DNA of 64,000 nt, from the NCBI RefSeq assembly GCF_017502485.1, contig NZ_JAFVUX010000011.1:1-64000 (forward strand), given 5' to 3'. The DNA comes from Helicobacter sp. (GTDB lineage: Bacteria > Campylobacterota > Campylobacteria > Campylobacterales > Helicobacteraceae). Below the pieces are notes generated by a model, which worked only from the letters and a program-made list of their open reading frames with translations, was not told where the DNA came from and made no database searches. The position numbers were made by a program, and so were the translations under genes. Shown here piece after piece: positions 45,178-55,427 of the stretch (its first letter is position 1; every line of letters starts with the position of its first letter).

Positions 45178-48036
45178 ATGTTCTACACGATAATAACAAA
45201 AGCTAGGGATAAATGGCTAGAAACAACAGATAATGCCACGCTAACAAGCCTTTTAAGCTATATCAAAAGTCAAGGTGGATTGAGAGATGCACAAGTTGAA
45301 GCTATCAAAACCTATCTTTATTTAAAAATAGAATGTAAAAATAAGCCTTTAAGCACGCTTTTTTGCGAGGGCAAATTTAATACCCTAGATTTAAACTCCC
45401 TGCCACTTAGCACATATTTAAGAGAATTTTTAATCAACAATCCCGCTGCCCTTAGCCTTTATGAATACGCACATAGCCTGCAAGCACACAAGATTCTAAA
45501 AACTATGGAGTCTCATTTTGCTGCCCTAGATTATGAAAAAATTTTTAGCGATTTATTCTATCACACAAGCTATACAGACTATCTCTTTTCACTGCCTATG
45601 GGAGCTGGAAAGACTTATTTAATGATGTGTTTTATCTATTTAGATCTCTATTTTTCACTACTTGATTCTCCAAACACCACTTTTGCACATAACTTTCTTA
45701 TCCTAGCACCAAGTGGATTAAAAAGCTCTATACTTCCAAGCCTTAAAAATATAGAAAAGTTTAATATCCATTGGCTTATCCCAAGCCCCTATGCGGAGGA
45801 GATTAAAGGGCAGATCAAATTTGAAATTTTAGATGAAAATAAAAGCGCGAAAAAAAGCAACCGCATTCACAATCCCAATGTCGCAAAACTTGCAAATTAT
45901 GAAAATCCATTTGGCTTAGTTATCCTTACAAATGCGGAAAAAGTGATTTTAGATAAGATTGATAAGGAATCTAGCTTTGCAGATTTAGAGGGCAAAGTAG
46001 AGGGTGTGAAAAAAGAGGAATGGTGCGTAGCAAATGAGTTGCGAGAAAAAATCGCGGATATTCCACATTTAAGCATTTTTGTAGATGAGGTGCATCACGC
46101 TGCAAGTGAAGATATAAAGCTAAGAAAAGTTATCTCACAATGGAATAAAAGGGGCAATCTCAATTCTGTTATGGGCTTTTCAGGCACGCCTTATTTAAAA
46201 AGCACAGAGAAAGTAAATATTGGTGATTCTAAACTAGAGCATAAAGAAATAGCAAATATTGTGTATTACTATCCCCTTATTCAAGGGATAAATAACTTTC
46301 TTAAAACCCCTGTTGTAAAAAGTGTCAATGATACAAATCGCTTAAACATAGTAGAAAGTGGCATAAGAGAGTTTTTAAGCGGTGATTATAATAATGCACT
46401 TGGTAGCAAAATCGCTATTTATTGTAGCACTATAGAAACTTTAGAAGAACAGATTTATCCCAAAGTTTGTGAGATTATAAAAGATTATAATCTAAGCACA
46501 GAATCTATACTTAAATTCCACAAAGGTAATAAAACCTACAAAGAGCCACAAAACGCGCAAATAGAGTTTGATAATCTAGATTCTAAACACTCACACATTA
46601 AGATTATTTTGCTCGTGCAGATTGGCAAGGAAGGCTGGGATTGCAAATCACTAAGTGGTGTAATACTCGCACAAGAAGGGGATTGCCCACAAAATATGGT
46701 TTTGCAGACCTCCTGCCGTGCTTTAAGACAGGTAGAAAAGGGTAAAAATGAAAAAGCCCTTATCTATCTTAACGCCTTTAATGAAAAGAAGTTAGCTGAT
46801 CAGTTAAAGCAAGAGCAGCAAATGAGTATCAAAGACTTTGAAAATGGGAGCAATACTACAAAAATCACGCTAAATCGCTATGATAGAACAAAGCAAATCC
46901 AGCCTTTAGCATTTGATTTTTATCAGCTTAAACTTAAATTTGAAACCCTGCATACGACACAGGCAAATCCTGCTAAAAGCTTAGATTCTATCCTGCAAGA
47001 TTTACAGTCACAAGAAAAAAGGATTATAAAAGAAAAAGAGATTATAGAGACGACAACAGATTTCACACAAGATACACACACAACAAAAATCATAGAATCT
47101 CACGCCACACAAAGAGCTAATTTTAACTTTTGGCTTTATGGATTGATAAAGCAAGGTTTTTCTATGCTAAGTATACACGACCTAGCCCCATATACCAAGT
47201 GGCTTCAAAGTATTTTTACCCACATCACAAAAGATGGATTTTTCAACCCAAGCTTCGAAATAAAGGCTATCAATCAAGCCATTAGACTAGCCTTTGCCCC
47301 TAAACGAAGTCTAGATTCTAAACAAGAGCTAATCCCACAAAATGTCCAGCTTCTAATCACGCAGAATTTAACAGAGCAAATCCATATAGATGAAAAAGAT
47401 GAAGAAAATTTTATCCCCAATCAAGCAAAAGTAGAGCGGATTCTACAAGAAGATAGGGGAGAGCTAAGCTTAAGCCCACAAGAAAAACAAGCCCTAGAAA
47501 TCTTAAAAGAAACGCAGGGCAATGAAGAAGCCATCAAAGCCCTAGAATCTAAAGTTACAAAAACTCCCCATAAAGATAAGTCCTACCACTATCTACCCTA
47601 TCGCACTGATAGTGGGTATGAAAGAGAGATTTATGAAAAGATTCTAAGCCTTGATATTTTTACACATTTAGATTTAGAAGCCTACTATAATGGCGACTCA
47701 CATTTAAGCGATTTTAAAATCCAAGTGATAAAAGATTCTAAGCATATAGGCATATACACGCCAGATTTCATCATCTTACAAAGACAGGATAAGAAAATCC
47801 ATAAAATCCTAATTATAGAAGGCAAGGGCGCACATTTACAAGAGAGTTTTAAGGATAAAAAAGCCTTTATGCAGGATTTTATCAAGGAAAATAATCAAAA
47901 ATTTGGCTATGAGAAATTTGACTATCTCTATTTACAAGATGATATACATAAAGGCGATGAGCTTAGAGCCACACTCATCAAGCATTGCAAAAAGTTTTTT
48001 ACTAAAGATTCTAAGGAGAAATATAAAGAGAAATAA
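45178..48036 (+). CDS. res: Type III restriction enzyme, Res subunit (system 1)
   Basis: 952 residues. Walker A LPMGAGKTY (142-146), DEVHH box (FVDEVHHAASED), GFSGTPYLKS, VQIGKEGWDCKSLSGVIL and LQTSCRALRQ form the SF2 helicase core. The C-terminal nuclease shows YTPDFIIL ... ILIIEGKG, a PD-(D/E)xK pattern. It needs the Mod partner, encoded 34 bases downstream, and ATP to cut. Together 45178-49975 form one complete type III system. Codon style is AT-richer than the flanking core genes. Confidence 0.9.
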   Translation: MFYTIITKARDKWLETTDNATLTSLLSYIKSQGGLRDAQVEAIKTYLYLKIECKNKPLSTLFCEGKFNTLDLNSLPLSTYLREFLINNPAALSLYEYAHSLQAHKILKTMESHFAALDYEKIFSDLFYHTSYTDYLFSLPMGAGKTYLMMCFIYLDLYFSLLDSPNTTFAHNFLILAPSGLKSSILPSLKNIEKFNIHWLIPSPYAEEIKGQIKFEILDENKSAKKSNRIHNPNVAKLANYENPFGLVILTNAEKVILDKIDKESSFADLEGKVEGVKKEEWCVANELREKIADIPHLSIFVDEVHHAASEDIKLRKVISQWNKRGNLNSVMGFSGTPYLKSTEKVNIGDSKLEHKEIANIVYYYPLIQGINNFLKTPVVKSVNDTNRLNIVESGIREFLSGDYNNALGSKIAIYCSTIETLEEQIYPKVCEIIKDYNLSTESILKFHKGNKTYKEPQNAQIEFDNLDSKHSHIKIILLVQIGKEGWDCKSLSGVILAQEGDCPQNMVLQTSCRALRQVEKGKNEKALIYLNAFNEKKLADQLKQEQQMSIKDFENGSNTTKITLNRYDRTKQIQPLAFDFYQLKLKFETLHTTQANPAKSLDSILQDLQSQEKRIIKEKEIIETTTDFTQDTHTTKIIESHATQRANFNFWLYGLIKQGFSMLSIHDLAPYTKWLQSIFTHITKDGFFNPSFEIKAINQAIRLAFAPKRSLDSKQELIPQNVQLLITQNLTEQIHIDEKDEENFIPNQAKVERILQEDRGELSLSPQEKQALEILKETQGNEEAIKALESKVTKTPHKDKSYHYLPYRTDSGYEREIYEKILSLDIFTHLDLEAYYNGDSHLSDFKIQVIKDSKHIGIYTPDFIILQRQDKKIHKILIIEGKGAHLQESFKDKKAFMQDFIKENNQKFGYEKFDYLYLQDDIHKGDELRATLIKHCKKFFTKDSKEKYKEK

Positions 48037-48070
48037 TGGCTAAGCTCAAAAACACACAAAAGGAAAATAA

Positions 48071-49975
48071 ATGAGAATCAAATATGTCCCCTATGAAAAG
48101 CCCCCTATACGCGGTCAAGCCATTTTAGATAACTTCACACGCACACTCAAATACTCAGGCAATGACGCAGTCAATATCCGCTTAAATCGCGGTATGCCCC
48201 TGTATGAAATGCAAAAGCTAGAATCTGTGCGTAATACTAATGAAGTTGTAGATTCTAAAAATATGCTTATCAAAGGTGAATGCTTAAGTGCCTGTGCATA
48301 TCTCAAAGAGCAGGACATAAAAGTGGATTTAGTCTATATTGACCCGCCTTTTGCAAGTGGAGCAGACTACGCAAAGAAGGTGTATCTAAGACAGAATGCA
48401 AATGCAGATAAAGCACAATCTAGCATAGAAGTAGAAATGCCCCAAGAGTTTAAAAGCTTTGAGGAAAAAATGTATGGCGATATATGGAATAAGGAAGATT
48501 ATCTCAACTGGATGTATGAAAATCTAAAAGCTATTAAAGAAGTGATGAGTGAAAATGCAAGTATTTATGTGCATTTAGATTGGCATATCGGGCATTATGT
48601 AAAAATTTTGCTAGATGAGATTTTTGGAGAGTGGAATTTTAGGAATGAGATTGTGTGGTTTTATGGTGGAACTTCAAATTCACAAACTCAATTTGTTAGA
48701 AAGCACGATTGTATTTATTCTTATTCAAAAAGTGAAAGTTATATATTTAATTTTGATGAAGTTAGAATACCCTATGAAGATGAAAAGAAGTTTAAAAAGG
48801 ATGAAAATGGTAAATGGTTTATGAAATGGGACAGCACACGAGATTATTACCCTAAACAAGTTTTTAAAAATGATGAGTGGATTATTTTGGGTAAGGGGCA
48901 ATATGATGTATGGACAGATATACCTTCTTTTTCAACTTCACACGGAGAGGAGTATAGAGCTTGGGACTACGCCACACAAAAACCCGAAGCCTTGCTAGAG
49001 CGGATTATTAAGGCGAGTTCTAATGAATCTATGATTGTGGCAGACTTTTTTGGCGGCAGTGGAGTGAGTGCAGCAGTGGCACACAAGCTAGGACGCTACT
49101 TTATCCATTGCGATGTGGGGCTAAACTCTATTCAAACAACACGCGATAGGCTAAAAGAGCTGAATGCAGAATTTGATATTTTAGAAGTTAAAGATGGCAT
49201 AGAGCTTTTTAGAAATCCCGTGCAGACAATGGAGAAACTCCCGCGTTTAATCACAGGCTTTCAGTATCTTAAATATTTAGATGAAAGCCTAGATTCTACT
49301 TATTTTCAAGGCTATATTGCCACTGCTAAAGAGGTTATCCCCTGTCATCTTCCTAACTTGCTAGATTCTAATCATAAAGTGCTTGATGTGCCTTATTTCA
49401 AAGAGATTTTACACTTTGGTGTAGGGAATCTAGAAGCACACACAAGGGGGATAAAAAAACTTAGAATCTATTATGTAGATATAGAAAATGAAAAAGAGCT
49501 TAGAGAAATGGCAGATGAGTATGAATATTTTAGGGGTGAGATTGAGTTTGTGCCTTTGAGTGAAGCTCTTGTAGAAGTGGTGGATAATGACTATGTGGAA
49601 TATAGTATAGAGACAAGCAAGCAGGGCTTTAAAGTGGCAATCACAAAGTTTTTAAGCGACAGAGTGTGGCAAAAAATTGATGCCTATAATCAAAAGCGTG
49701 AGATTCAAGCAAAAAAGAAAAATAAAGAGTTTATACCAATCCTTTTAAGTGAAAATGGCTTAGAATGTATAGAGTATCTTAGCCTTGATTGTGAGAATGC
49801 AAGTGGAGTGTGGCATAGCAGCAGTGAGATTAAAATCAATAAAAACTCCCTTGTGATTAAAAATGGCGTGAAAACTAAGGATTTATGGAATGGCTATATA
49901 GAAAGCACAAAAAAGCCCCTGCGTCTTAAAGTGCGTAATATCTGCGGCGATGAGAGTGTGATAGATTTGCACTAA
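48071..49975 (+). CDS. mod: Type III DNA methyltransferase, Mod subunit (system 1)
   Basis: 634 residues. Motif IV DPPF at 91-94 ([14 protein letters not shown]) precedes motif I ([19 protein letters not shown]), the beta-class order used by type III Mod enzymes for N6-adenine. The target-recognition part lies between them. The gene has no long homopolymer. It follows the Res gene (res before mod, the reverse of the more common order). A ribosome site AAAGGA precedes ATG 48071. Confidence 0.9.
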   Translation: MRIKYVPYEKPPIRGQAILDNFTRTLKYSGNDAVNIRLNRGMPLYEMQKLESVRNTNEVVDSKNMLIKGECLSACAYLKEQDIKVDLVYIDPPFASGADYAKKVYLRQNANADKAQSSIEVEMPQEFKSFEEKMYGDIWNKEDYLNWMYENLKAIKEVMSENASIYVHLDWHIGHYVKILLDEIFGEWNFRNEIVWFYGGTSNSQTQFVRKHDCIYSYSKSESYIFNFDEVRIPYEDEKKFKKDENGKWFMKWDSTRDYYPKQVFKNDEWIILGKGQYDVWTDIPSFSTSHGEEYRAWDYATQKPEALLERIIKASSNESMIVADFFGGSGVSAAVAHKLGRYFIHCDVGLNSIQTTRDRLKELNAEFDILEVKDGIELFRNPVQTMEKLPRLITGFQYLKYLDESLDSTYFQGYIATAKEVIPCHLPNLLDSNHKVLDVPYFKEILHFGVGNLEAHTRGIKKLRIYYVDIENEKELREMADEYEYFRGEIEFVPLSEALVEVVDNDYVEYSIETSKQGFKVAITKFLSDRVWQKIDAYNQKREIQAKKKNKEFIPILLSENGLECIEYLSLDCENASGVWHSSSEIKINKNSLVIKNGVKTKDLWNGYIESTKKPLRLKVRNICGDESVIDLH

Positions 49976-49993
49976 ATTATTTAAGGAGCAAAA

Positions 49994-50050
49994 ATGAGTA
50001 AAACAATTAACTTTGGTTTTATACAATTAAGTCAGTGCATAGATGGTTGA
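49994..50050 (+). CDS. Possible 18-residue leader or gene relic
   Basis: AAGGAG lies 8 bases before ATG 49994, giving MSKTINFGFIQLSQCIDG then TGA at 50048. The ribosome site is much better than those of several larger genes nearby. It sits between mod and the Mrr-like nuclease. It may be the truncated start of a lost gene or a translated leader. Low confidence. Confidence 0.35.
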   Translation: MSKTINFGFIQLSQCIDG

Positions 50051-50100
50051 AAATACATTGAAATCTCTTAGATATGAGACGACAAATGGGAGAAAATAAT

Positions 50101-50586
50101 ATGGAGATTATGTTTATAGCTCTTGTGATTATTGTTGCTATTTTTGTGTTTTATAAACCGCGCCGAGAGCGATCAAAGCTTCGAAACTATATGAGCAATA
50201 CCTATCGAAATAAACAAAAGGGCGATGAATATGAATTGCAGATTGGTAGATTATACCAACAACAAGGCTATAAAGTGTATTTTAAAGGCATCAATGAAGG
50301 CAAGCGCGATAATGGTGTTGATTTGATTGCCTATAAAGGTAATGAAGTGGCACTGATTCAGTGCAAGAATTGGGAAAATACACAAGTAAAACAAGAGCAT
50401 TTAAGAATATTTTTAGGAGATTGCACCGCGTATTTGGAGAAGAATCGAAAGATTTTTGCTAAAAAGAATGTCAGTCGTGTATTTGTAACAAGCTGTAAAA
50501 ACATAGATTATGGCGTGAAAAAATTTTTAGAAGAAAATAGTGTGGGATACAGAGTTATCCCCTATGATAAAGTAAGCTTACATTAA
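50101..50586 (+). CDS. Membrane-anchored Mrr-like restriction endonuclease
   Basis: 161 residues from ATG 50101 (GGGAGA upstream; ATG 50074 and 50086 lack sites). One membrane helix (IMFIALVIIVAIFVFY) is followed by a basic stretch and a PD-(D/E)xK nuclease core: GDEYELQIGRLYQQQGYKVYF, then DNGVDLIAYKGNEVALIQCKNW, with catalytic Asp and the QxK pair visible. Mrr-like catalytic domains cut foreign or modified DNA. Position behind the type III system suggests a defence role; the membrane anchor suggests it could act on incoming DNA. Confidence 0.82.
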   Translation: MEIMFIALVIIVAIFVFYKPRRERSKLRNYMSNTYRNKQKGDEYELQIGRLYQQQGYKVYFKGINEGKRDNGVDLIAYKGNEVALIQCKNWENTQVKQEHLRIFLGDCTAYLEKNRKIFAKKNVSRVFVTSCKNIDYGVKKFLEENSVGYRVIPYDKVSLH

Positions 50587-51696
50587 AAACTGCAAAGTAC
50601 AAGAATGATATTTACATAAGACTGATTTAAACGATCTTTTACAAATCAAAATATGCCAAATGAGTGATTATAGTGTCGATTGCTTCATATCAAGGATTGC
50701 TCAAAATATGTCCAATAGAAATTACTAGAGATAATTGGGAGATATTTTTAGATTGTCTAATTCTTTTTATGTTTGTAGATTTCTTGCATTTGCTCTTTTG
50801 CAATAGTGCATTCTTTCAGTTCTAGCAATTTTCACCTACCTAATAATTAAACTATAGTTGGTCAATGTTGCACCAAGGAGTGAAAATGAAAGCTTCTGCA
50901 GGGCAATTATGGTTCTCTAATATTAACCAATAGATTTGGTGCGCGCGTGCTAGAGTTATAGAAAAATTACACTCCCTAAAAATTTCATTTTAGGCTTAAT
51001 CTTAATTACCTTAATGCTTTTTGATAATGGAGCTTGGAGACTAAAACACAAGGCAACAAGCACAGCAAGCTCTGAAATCTCTTGTATTTGGCTTAGAGAG
51101 TTTTTCGTAGATTAAATTAGAGCAAAAGAGCTAGAAGTACAACTGGTATTGATTGTAAAATTTGGCACAATGAATTTAGCACCATGCTACTAGAGCTCTA
51201 CATAGCACTCAAACTTTGTTTGCAAGATAGAAGCACAACAATCAAAAGTCGCTTGTGAAGATTGATGCAGATATAATTAAGCAACAATCCGCGCACTAAG
51301 ATTGAATCGCCTTTAGAGGTACAACAACAGGTAAAAACTGCTTTAAATTATGAAATTAATATAGTGCGTTAGATGTTATTGTTACACTAAAGAATGAATG
51401 GTTGAATTATTTTGCTGTGGGCAATGGCTGTGGATATAGGATTTAACAGGACTTGATATGATATGATGGTATTGCAGAATGACTACAACAACATTCGTGT
51501 ATTTATTGAGTAAAATCGCTTAAAAGGTATTTTGCAATTAGCGACAGGAAGCGTATAATGGTGTACAAGGAATATTACGACTATAAGATCTGAGAGTTAT
51601 TGACATAGGGTTTTATATGAGAGCAGATTAATTTCTGTATTCAGCTCCTTTTTAACTGCACTTTGTTTATATTGCCATAAACTTTAAAGGTTCCTT
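50587..51696. other. Gene-poor, AT-rich decayed region
   Basis: About 1.1 kb between the nuclease and the second DUF1561 gene holding no frame of normal length. A 15-codon frame at 50886-50933 has a strong AAGGAG start (MKASAGQLWFSNINQ). Near 51365-51447 a fragment reads ALDVIVTLKNEWLNYFAVGNGCGYRI before a stop. I see no TAGAATC/GATTCTA motif here, unlike nearly all the rest of the window. It looks like mutated remains of acquired DNA; no family identified. Confidence 0.6.
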
Positions 51697-53709
51697 ATGT
51701 ACATTGTCTTTGTTTTGGCTCTACCCCTTCTGCTCTGCGCCAAGCCCTTTAGCCCCAAGCAAACTCTAGCACAAACGCCGCAAGATACCCCTATACGCGT
51801 GCTAACGCAAGATGGTCGCTCTCTATGCTACACCCCTACATTTTCACACGGCACAAGCTATATCGCTCTCTCAAGCTGCCAAGGTGCAATGCAAGCGCGC
51901 TATGATGTGTTTAGTCGCCTAGCCTATCGCATTAACGACACTTGGCTGTGTATCACTGCGCCAGATTCTGTGGTAGAAAGAAAGCGTGATAAAGATTATC
52001 TACATTTATCGCCTTGTGTTATCAATCTTCCAAGCCAGCAGTGGCAGCTAAAAGACAATCGCTTCTACTCTCTTGATGGCATTTATAGCATACAAGATAA
52101 TGGAAGCTATTTGTATGCAACGCATGTCTTTGCAGGAGAACTCTACACTCATAGGCTTGAACGCTCTATGCAAAAGTGGGCAAGCACCATAGCCACTCCG
52201 GCAAATCTCACTATCCAAAGTGCTATTTCTTGGAGCGTGAGTTATAAAGAAGGGCAAGATCGGTATTTCTTAACCAATAACCAATCGCAGAAAAACACTG
52301 CATTTCTCTACTACAATCTTTTAAGTGGGCATATTGCAAACTATGATGAGAGCAATGGGAGACTTTATTGTATGTATTCTAGCACAGGTAAGCAAGCGTG
52401 GGACTGGGTCGCTTGGGGACTATGCACAGACGCACTCCCACCTAAGGAAAATAGAGCATTTTTCAAGCCTATCCCTATTGATGATAAGCACTTTGCCTTT
52501 TTGGATAAAGATGGCAATATTTTGCGACTTACACGCTATGGAATTCATTGGGGTGTGCCCTATGTTGCTAGCAAGGAATATGCTAGCAATGATGTGCAAA
52601 ATAGCCCAACTTCTGCCTTTGAGTTAGATTACGCTACGCAGGAGTGGCTGCGCTTTATTAGCGCAAACATTGGGGAAAATCTCCACACTTGCCCAGCACC
52701 CGGACACAAACACAACCCCCTACAATCATCAAAAAAAATTTTACAAGTCGCACCTATCTCACCGCCATTGCCACTACGCAGCCTGCTTACGGCAATACTG
52801 CCAATACAGCAGGTAGAATCTAAAGCTCATGCCAATCCCTTGCACACACCACATTCTCCACCTTTGCGAAGTGGCTCTCCAGCCCTGCCTGCTTACTTTA
52901 GGTTAAATGAAGCTTGGATAGCACGCTTGTGGCACATCAACATTAGCACAGATTCTTCTAGGACAAGCATCGGAATCTGCGGAACCTGTCTTTTGCAAGC
53001 TTATCAGGCAATTGCCGAGCTTTTAGAGGCGCACGCTCATCCGCGCGGAAGCGGTGGATATTTCTTCGATACAGGAGAGAGGACAAATCCCTTTGCCAGC
53101 TTTTATGCAAGGAATTCACTCTTACACGATACTCTGCAAGATATTTTATCCTACTATGATAGCCCTGCAGGTAGCCATATAGAGTGTTTTCAGCGTGGGA
53201 TGGGCAGAGTATTAGCAAGTAGTATTTCTATGCTCCCGCAATATGAGTGGAACATACTAGGACAAAGCACGGAAGAGAGCGAGATGCACGCGCTACTTCA
53301 AAGGGTTTTAGAGCGACCTGTGGGCAGTGTATTTCTCTTCACGCTCGTGCGACTAGATCCTGTACGAGGCAGAAGCGTTGGACACGCAGTCGCAGTACTA
53401 AGACTAAGTGATGGCGTGGTGATTATCCCAGCAAATGCCCCAAGCGTTAGCCTAGAATCTTTCCGTGCAAGAGTGCAAGCTGTGCAAACTCCAGCAGATA
53501 TGATAGAGCGGCTTACGCGCTTTGGTGGGCGGTATTTGGAGCTAATAGGACTAGGCGTGCTAGAAGTCTCAAGGGCGCATAGCAATCCCTTTGAGGCGAT
53601 TGTTTCACTTTATAATTGCAGTGGAGAGGGGGAAGATAGGCGTGGCAACGCCTTACTGCCTTTACCAGAACTCTTAAATGAGTGCATTAGCGGTCGATGT
53701 GTGTGGTAG
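51697..53709 (+). CDS. Secreted DUF1561 / virulence-modifying-like protein B
   Basis: 670 residues. Signal peptide (YIVFVLALPLLLCA), lectin-like Cys/Trp repeats (LCYTPTF, WLCITAPDS, SQQWQLK, WASTIATPANL, WGVPYVAS) to about residue 320, then an about 60-residue Pro/Ser/His-rich linker (residues 325-385) absent from protein A. The C-terminal region aligns with protein A: ICGTCLLQAYQAIAELL (C428, C431), GGYFFDTGERTNPFASF, SVGHAVAVLRL (H563), IIPANAP (N580), NCSGEGEDRRGN and CISGRC. Cys-to-His spacing is 135 (134 in A) and His-to-Asn 17 in both. Paired with a small exported gene downstream. Recognition as PF07598 is from memory; catalytic residues are inferred. Confidence 0.7.
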   Translation: MYIVFVLALPLLLCAKPFSPKQTLAQTPQDTPIRVLTQDGRSLCYTPTFSHGTSYIALSSCQGAMQARYDVFSRLAYRINDTWLCITAPDSVVERKRDKDYLHLSPCVINLPSQQWQLKDNRFYSLDGIYSIQDNGSYLYATHVFAGELYTHRLERSMQKWASTIATPANLTIQSAISWSVSYKEGQDRYFLTNNQSQKNTAFLYYNLLSGHIANYDESNGRLYCMYSSTGKQAWDWVAWGLCTDALPPKENRAFFKPIPIDDKHFAFLDKDGNILRLTRYGIHWGVPYVASKEYASNDVQNSPTSAFELDYATQEWLRFISANIGENLHTCPAPGHKHNPLQSSKKILQVAPISPPLPLRSLLTAILPIQQVESKAHANPLHTPHSPPLRSGSPALPAYFRLNEAWIARLWHINISTDSSRTSIGICGTCLLQAYQAIAELLEAHAHPRGSGGYFFDTGERTNPFASFYARNSLLHDTLQDILSYYDSPAGSHIECFQRGMGRVLASSISMLPQYEWNILGQSTEESEMHALLQRVLERPVGSVFLFTLVRLDPVRGRSVGHAVAVLRLSDGVVIIPANAPSVSLESFRARVQAVQTPADMIERLTRFGGRYLELIGLGVLEVSRAHSNPFEAIVSLYNCSGEGEDRRGNALLPLPELLNECISGRCVW

Positions 53710-53780
53710 TATTTAGGGAGCTAGATTCTAGCTTGCGCATTTAGATTCTCTTGATATGCTGATAGCAAGAAGGAGTGAGT

Positions 53781-54200
53781 ATGAAGCTTTTGCCAATGGT
53801 ATTTATGATAGCGTGTGTAGTGGGTCTAGCTAGTGAGCTACTCCTCAAGCCTCCGCTCCACCCTATGGACTATCATAAGTTCTCCCAAACACTAAGCGGC
53901 GATCCCAAGCAGGATATGCCAAGGATCGCAGGGCTAATTGCGCGCAATCTCTCTGCTTGCTATGTGCGCGCCCACACCCTAGCTGGCAACGCACAAGAGA
54001 ACCTAAAGCGTGTGAAAATGGGCTGCGAGATAGAAGCCTACAATATGGCAAATGTGCCAATCCATAGGCACTATGCTATGCGTGGTGAGCTATTAGAGCA
54101 CGATGAGATACAAGCGCGCAAGGAGCAGTTTTTCACCAAGTATAAAGCACGCATTTATGAGAGTGCTAATGAGCTTACAGAGCTAGAGCTTGGGCTATAG
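53781..54200 (+). CDS. Small exported protein downstream of the DUF1561 gene
   Basis: 139 residues. MKLLPMVFMIACVVGLAS is a likely signal peptide; the mature part is charged and helical with two Cys (SACYVR, MGCEIE). ATG 53781 is 5 bases after AAGGAG (GTG 53775 is inside the ribosome site). It lies 71 bases downstream of the DUF1561 gene on the same strand and shares its predicted export, so a partner or immunity-like role is possible but unproven. No family recognised. Confidence 0.65.
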   Translation: MKLLPMVFMIACVVGLASELLLKPPLHPMDYHKFSQTLSGDPKQDMPRIAGLIARNLSACYVRAHTLAGNAQENLKRVKMGCEIEAYNMANVPIHRHYAMRGELLEHDEIQARKEQFFTKYKARIYESANELTELELGL

Positions 54201-54544
54201 GCAATTCTCAAAATAGGACAGATTTTGCTAAAATCACGCTCCTACAAATTTATGGGGAGTGCAAGATGGGCAAAAGTACGACACCAAGCCTAGAAAAGCC
54301 AATGCCCAAAAAGCAAAGTCTAGAGCAAGGCAACAATAATCTCTAGACTTCTTGCTTGATCTATGGGTCTTAGGCTTTAATCTCTATACTACCACAAAAG
54401 TACAGAAGCCTGTGGATATGAAGACTAGAGAAGATCAAGTCGCTTGCAGTAGTGATTGCAGTGTGATTCTAGTCTCTAGGGCTTGCAGCAGAGCAAGTGG
54501 GAGTCTTATCATTAAAGCTGTTTCCTGCGTAAGACAAATATTTT
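54201..54544. other. Non-coding gap before the CDF relic
   Basis: About 340 bases. A short frame after GGGGAG at 54266 (MGKSTTPSLEKPM...) ends after 26 codons; the rest (to 54544) has scattered TAGAATC-like motifs. It may contain remains of the N-terminal half of the CDF transporter. Nothing else recognised. Confidence 0.4.
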
Positions 54545-54910
54545 AGGCAGTGGTGGGTGCTTGTGTCAGTCGCGCTTGTCAAGCTTACAGGCTTTAGTAG
54601 TGTTGATGCGGTATTTGCATGTAGCATTGGGCTGTAATGTGGGGCATTCTATCCTGTCTTTGGACTATTGAGAAATGATGTGCTAGTACTGCTTGATCAC
54701 ACGCTAAAAATAAATGAGAAGCAAGCAGCGATTAAAGCGATTTTAGATTCTACCAAGGAGATTAGGAGCTACCACGATTTAAAGGCATGCCAAAGTGGTG
54801 GGCTGCACTTTGTGGAAGTGCATTTGGAGTTTAGTCCAGAGATTTTGCTAAAGGACGCGCACGCTGTGGCAGGACTCTATCGAGTAGCAAATCAAAAGCC
54901 TGCAAAATAG
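54545..54910 (+). pseudogene. Cation diffusion facilitator (CDF) transporter relic
   Basis: One frame reads WWVLVSVALVKLTGFSSVDAVFACSIGL, stop, CGAFYPVFGLLRNDVLVLLDHTLKINEKQ, then EIRSYHDLKACQSGGLHFVEVHLEFSPEILLKDAHAVAGLY. This is the last membrane helices and cytoplasmic domain of a CDF (FieF-like) metal efflux protein: HDLKxxxSG..FVEVHLEF...AH. A TAA near 54635 interrupts it and the N-terminal two thirds are missing. A remnant, not functional as drawn. Confidence 0.8.
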
Positions 54911-55025
54911 CTAACAAGCGATCACGCACCTTGACGCCTATGAAGAATAGGCGCATAAGCTAGCAGAGCTACTGGAATCTAGCATACTATAATGCCACTG
55001 ATTCCACGCACTAACACGATAGAGA

Positions 55026-55397
55026 CTATACAGATTCTGCTTTGACAAAATGCAAGGAGAGAGAATTCACGCAATGGCGCGTGTTTTTCTCCGTGAGGCC
55101 TTCACCGATAAATATATGCCCCAAATGCCCCTTGCAGCTAGCACAAAGAATCTCTACACGCTTGCCATCGCTATCAAGCTCTTTGGCAATAGCTCCTTGT
55201 ATCTCATCATCAAAACTCGCCCACCCACAGTGACTTGGAAACTTGTCTTTAGAGTTATAGAGCGCAGCACCACACTGGCGACAGATATATATACCATTTT
55301 CAAAATGATCAGTATAGATTCCGCTAAATGGTGGCTCAGTGGCTTTATCAATGATGATTGCACGCTCTTTGTCATTAAGTGGTGGCATTGTAGGCAT
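55026..55397 (-). CDS. msrB: Peptide-methionine (R)-S-oxide reductase MsrB
   Basis: 123 residues. Zinc ligands C39/C42 and C85/C88, substrate loop [12 protein letters not shown] and catalytic C109 in RHCVNSLSL are all present. It repairs methionine-R-sulfoxide in oxidised proteins. No signal peptide, so cytoplasmic. Single-domain form; no MsrA fused. It lies alone between the CDF relic and a pseudopilin gene. Confidence 0.95.
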   Translation of the reverse strand: MPTMPPLNDKERAIIIDKATEPPFSGIYTDHFENGIYICRQCGAALYNSKDKFPSHCGWASFDDEIQGAIAKELDSDGKRVEILCASCKGHLGHIFIGEGLTEKNTRHCVNSLSLHFVKAESV

Positions 55398-55427
55398 ACG
55401 CGCTCCTTATTCAAAATATATGGTTTG

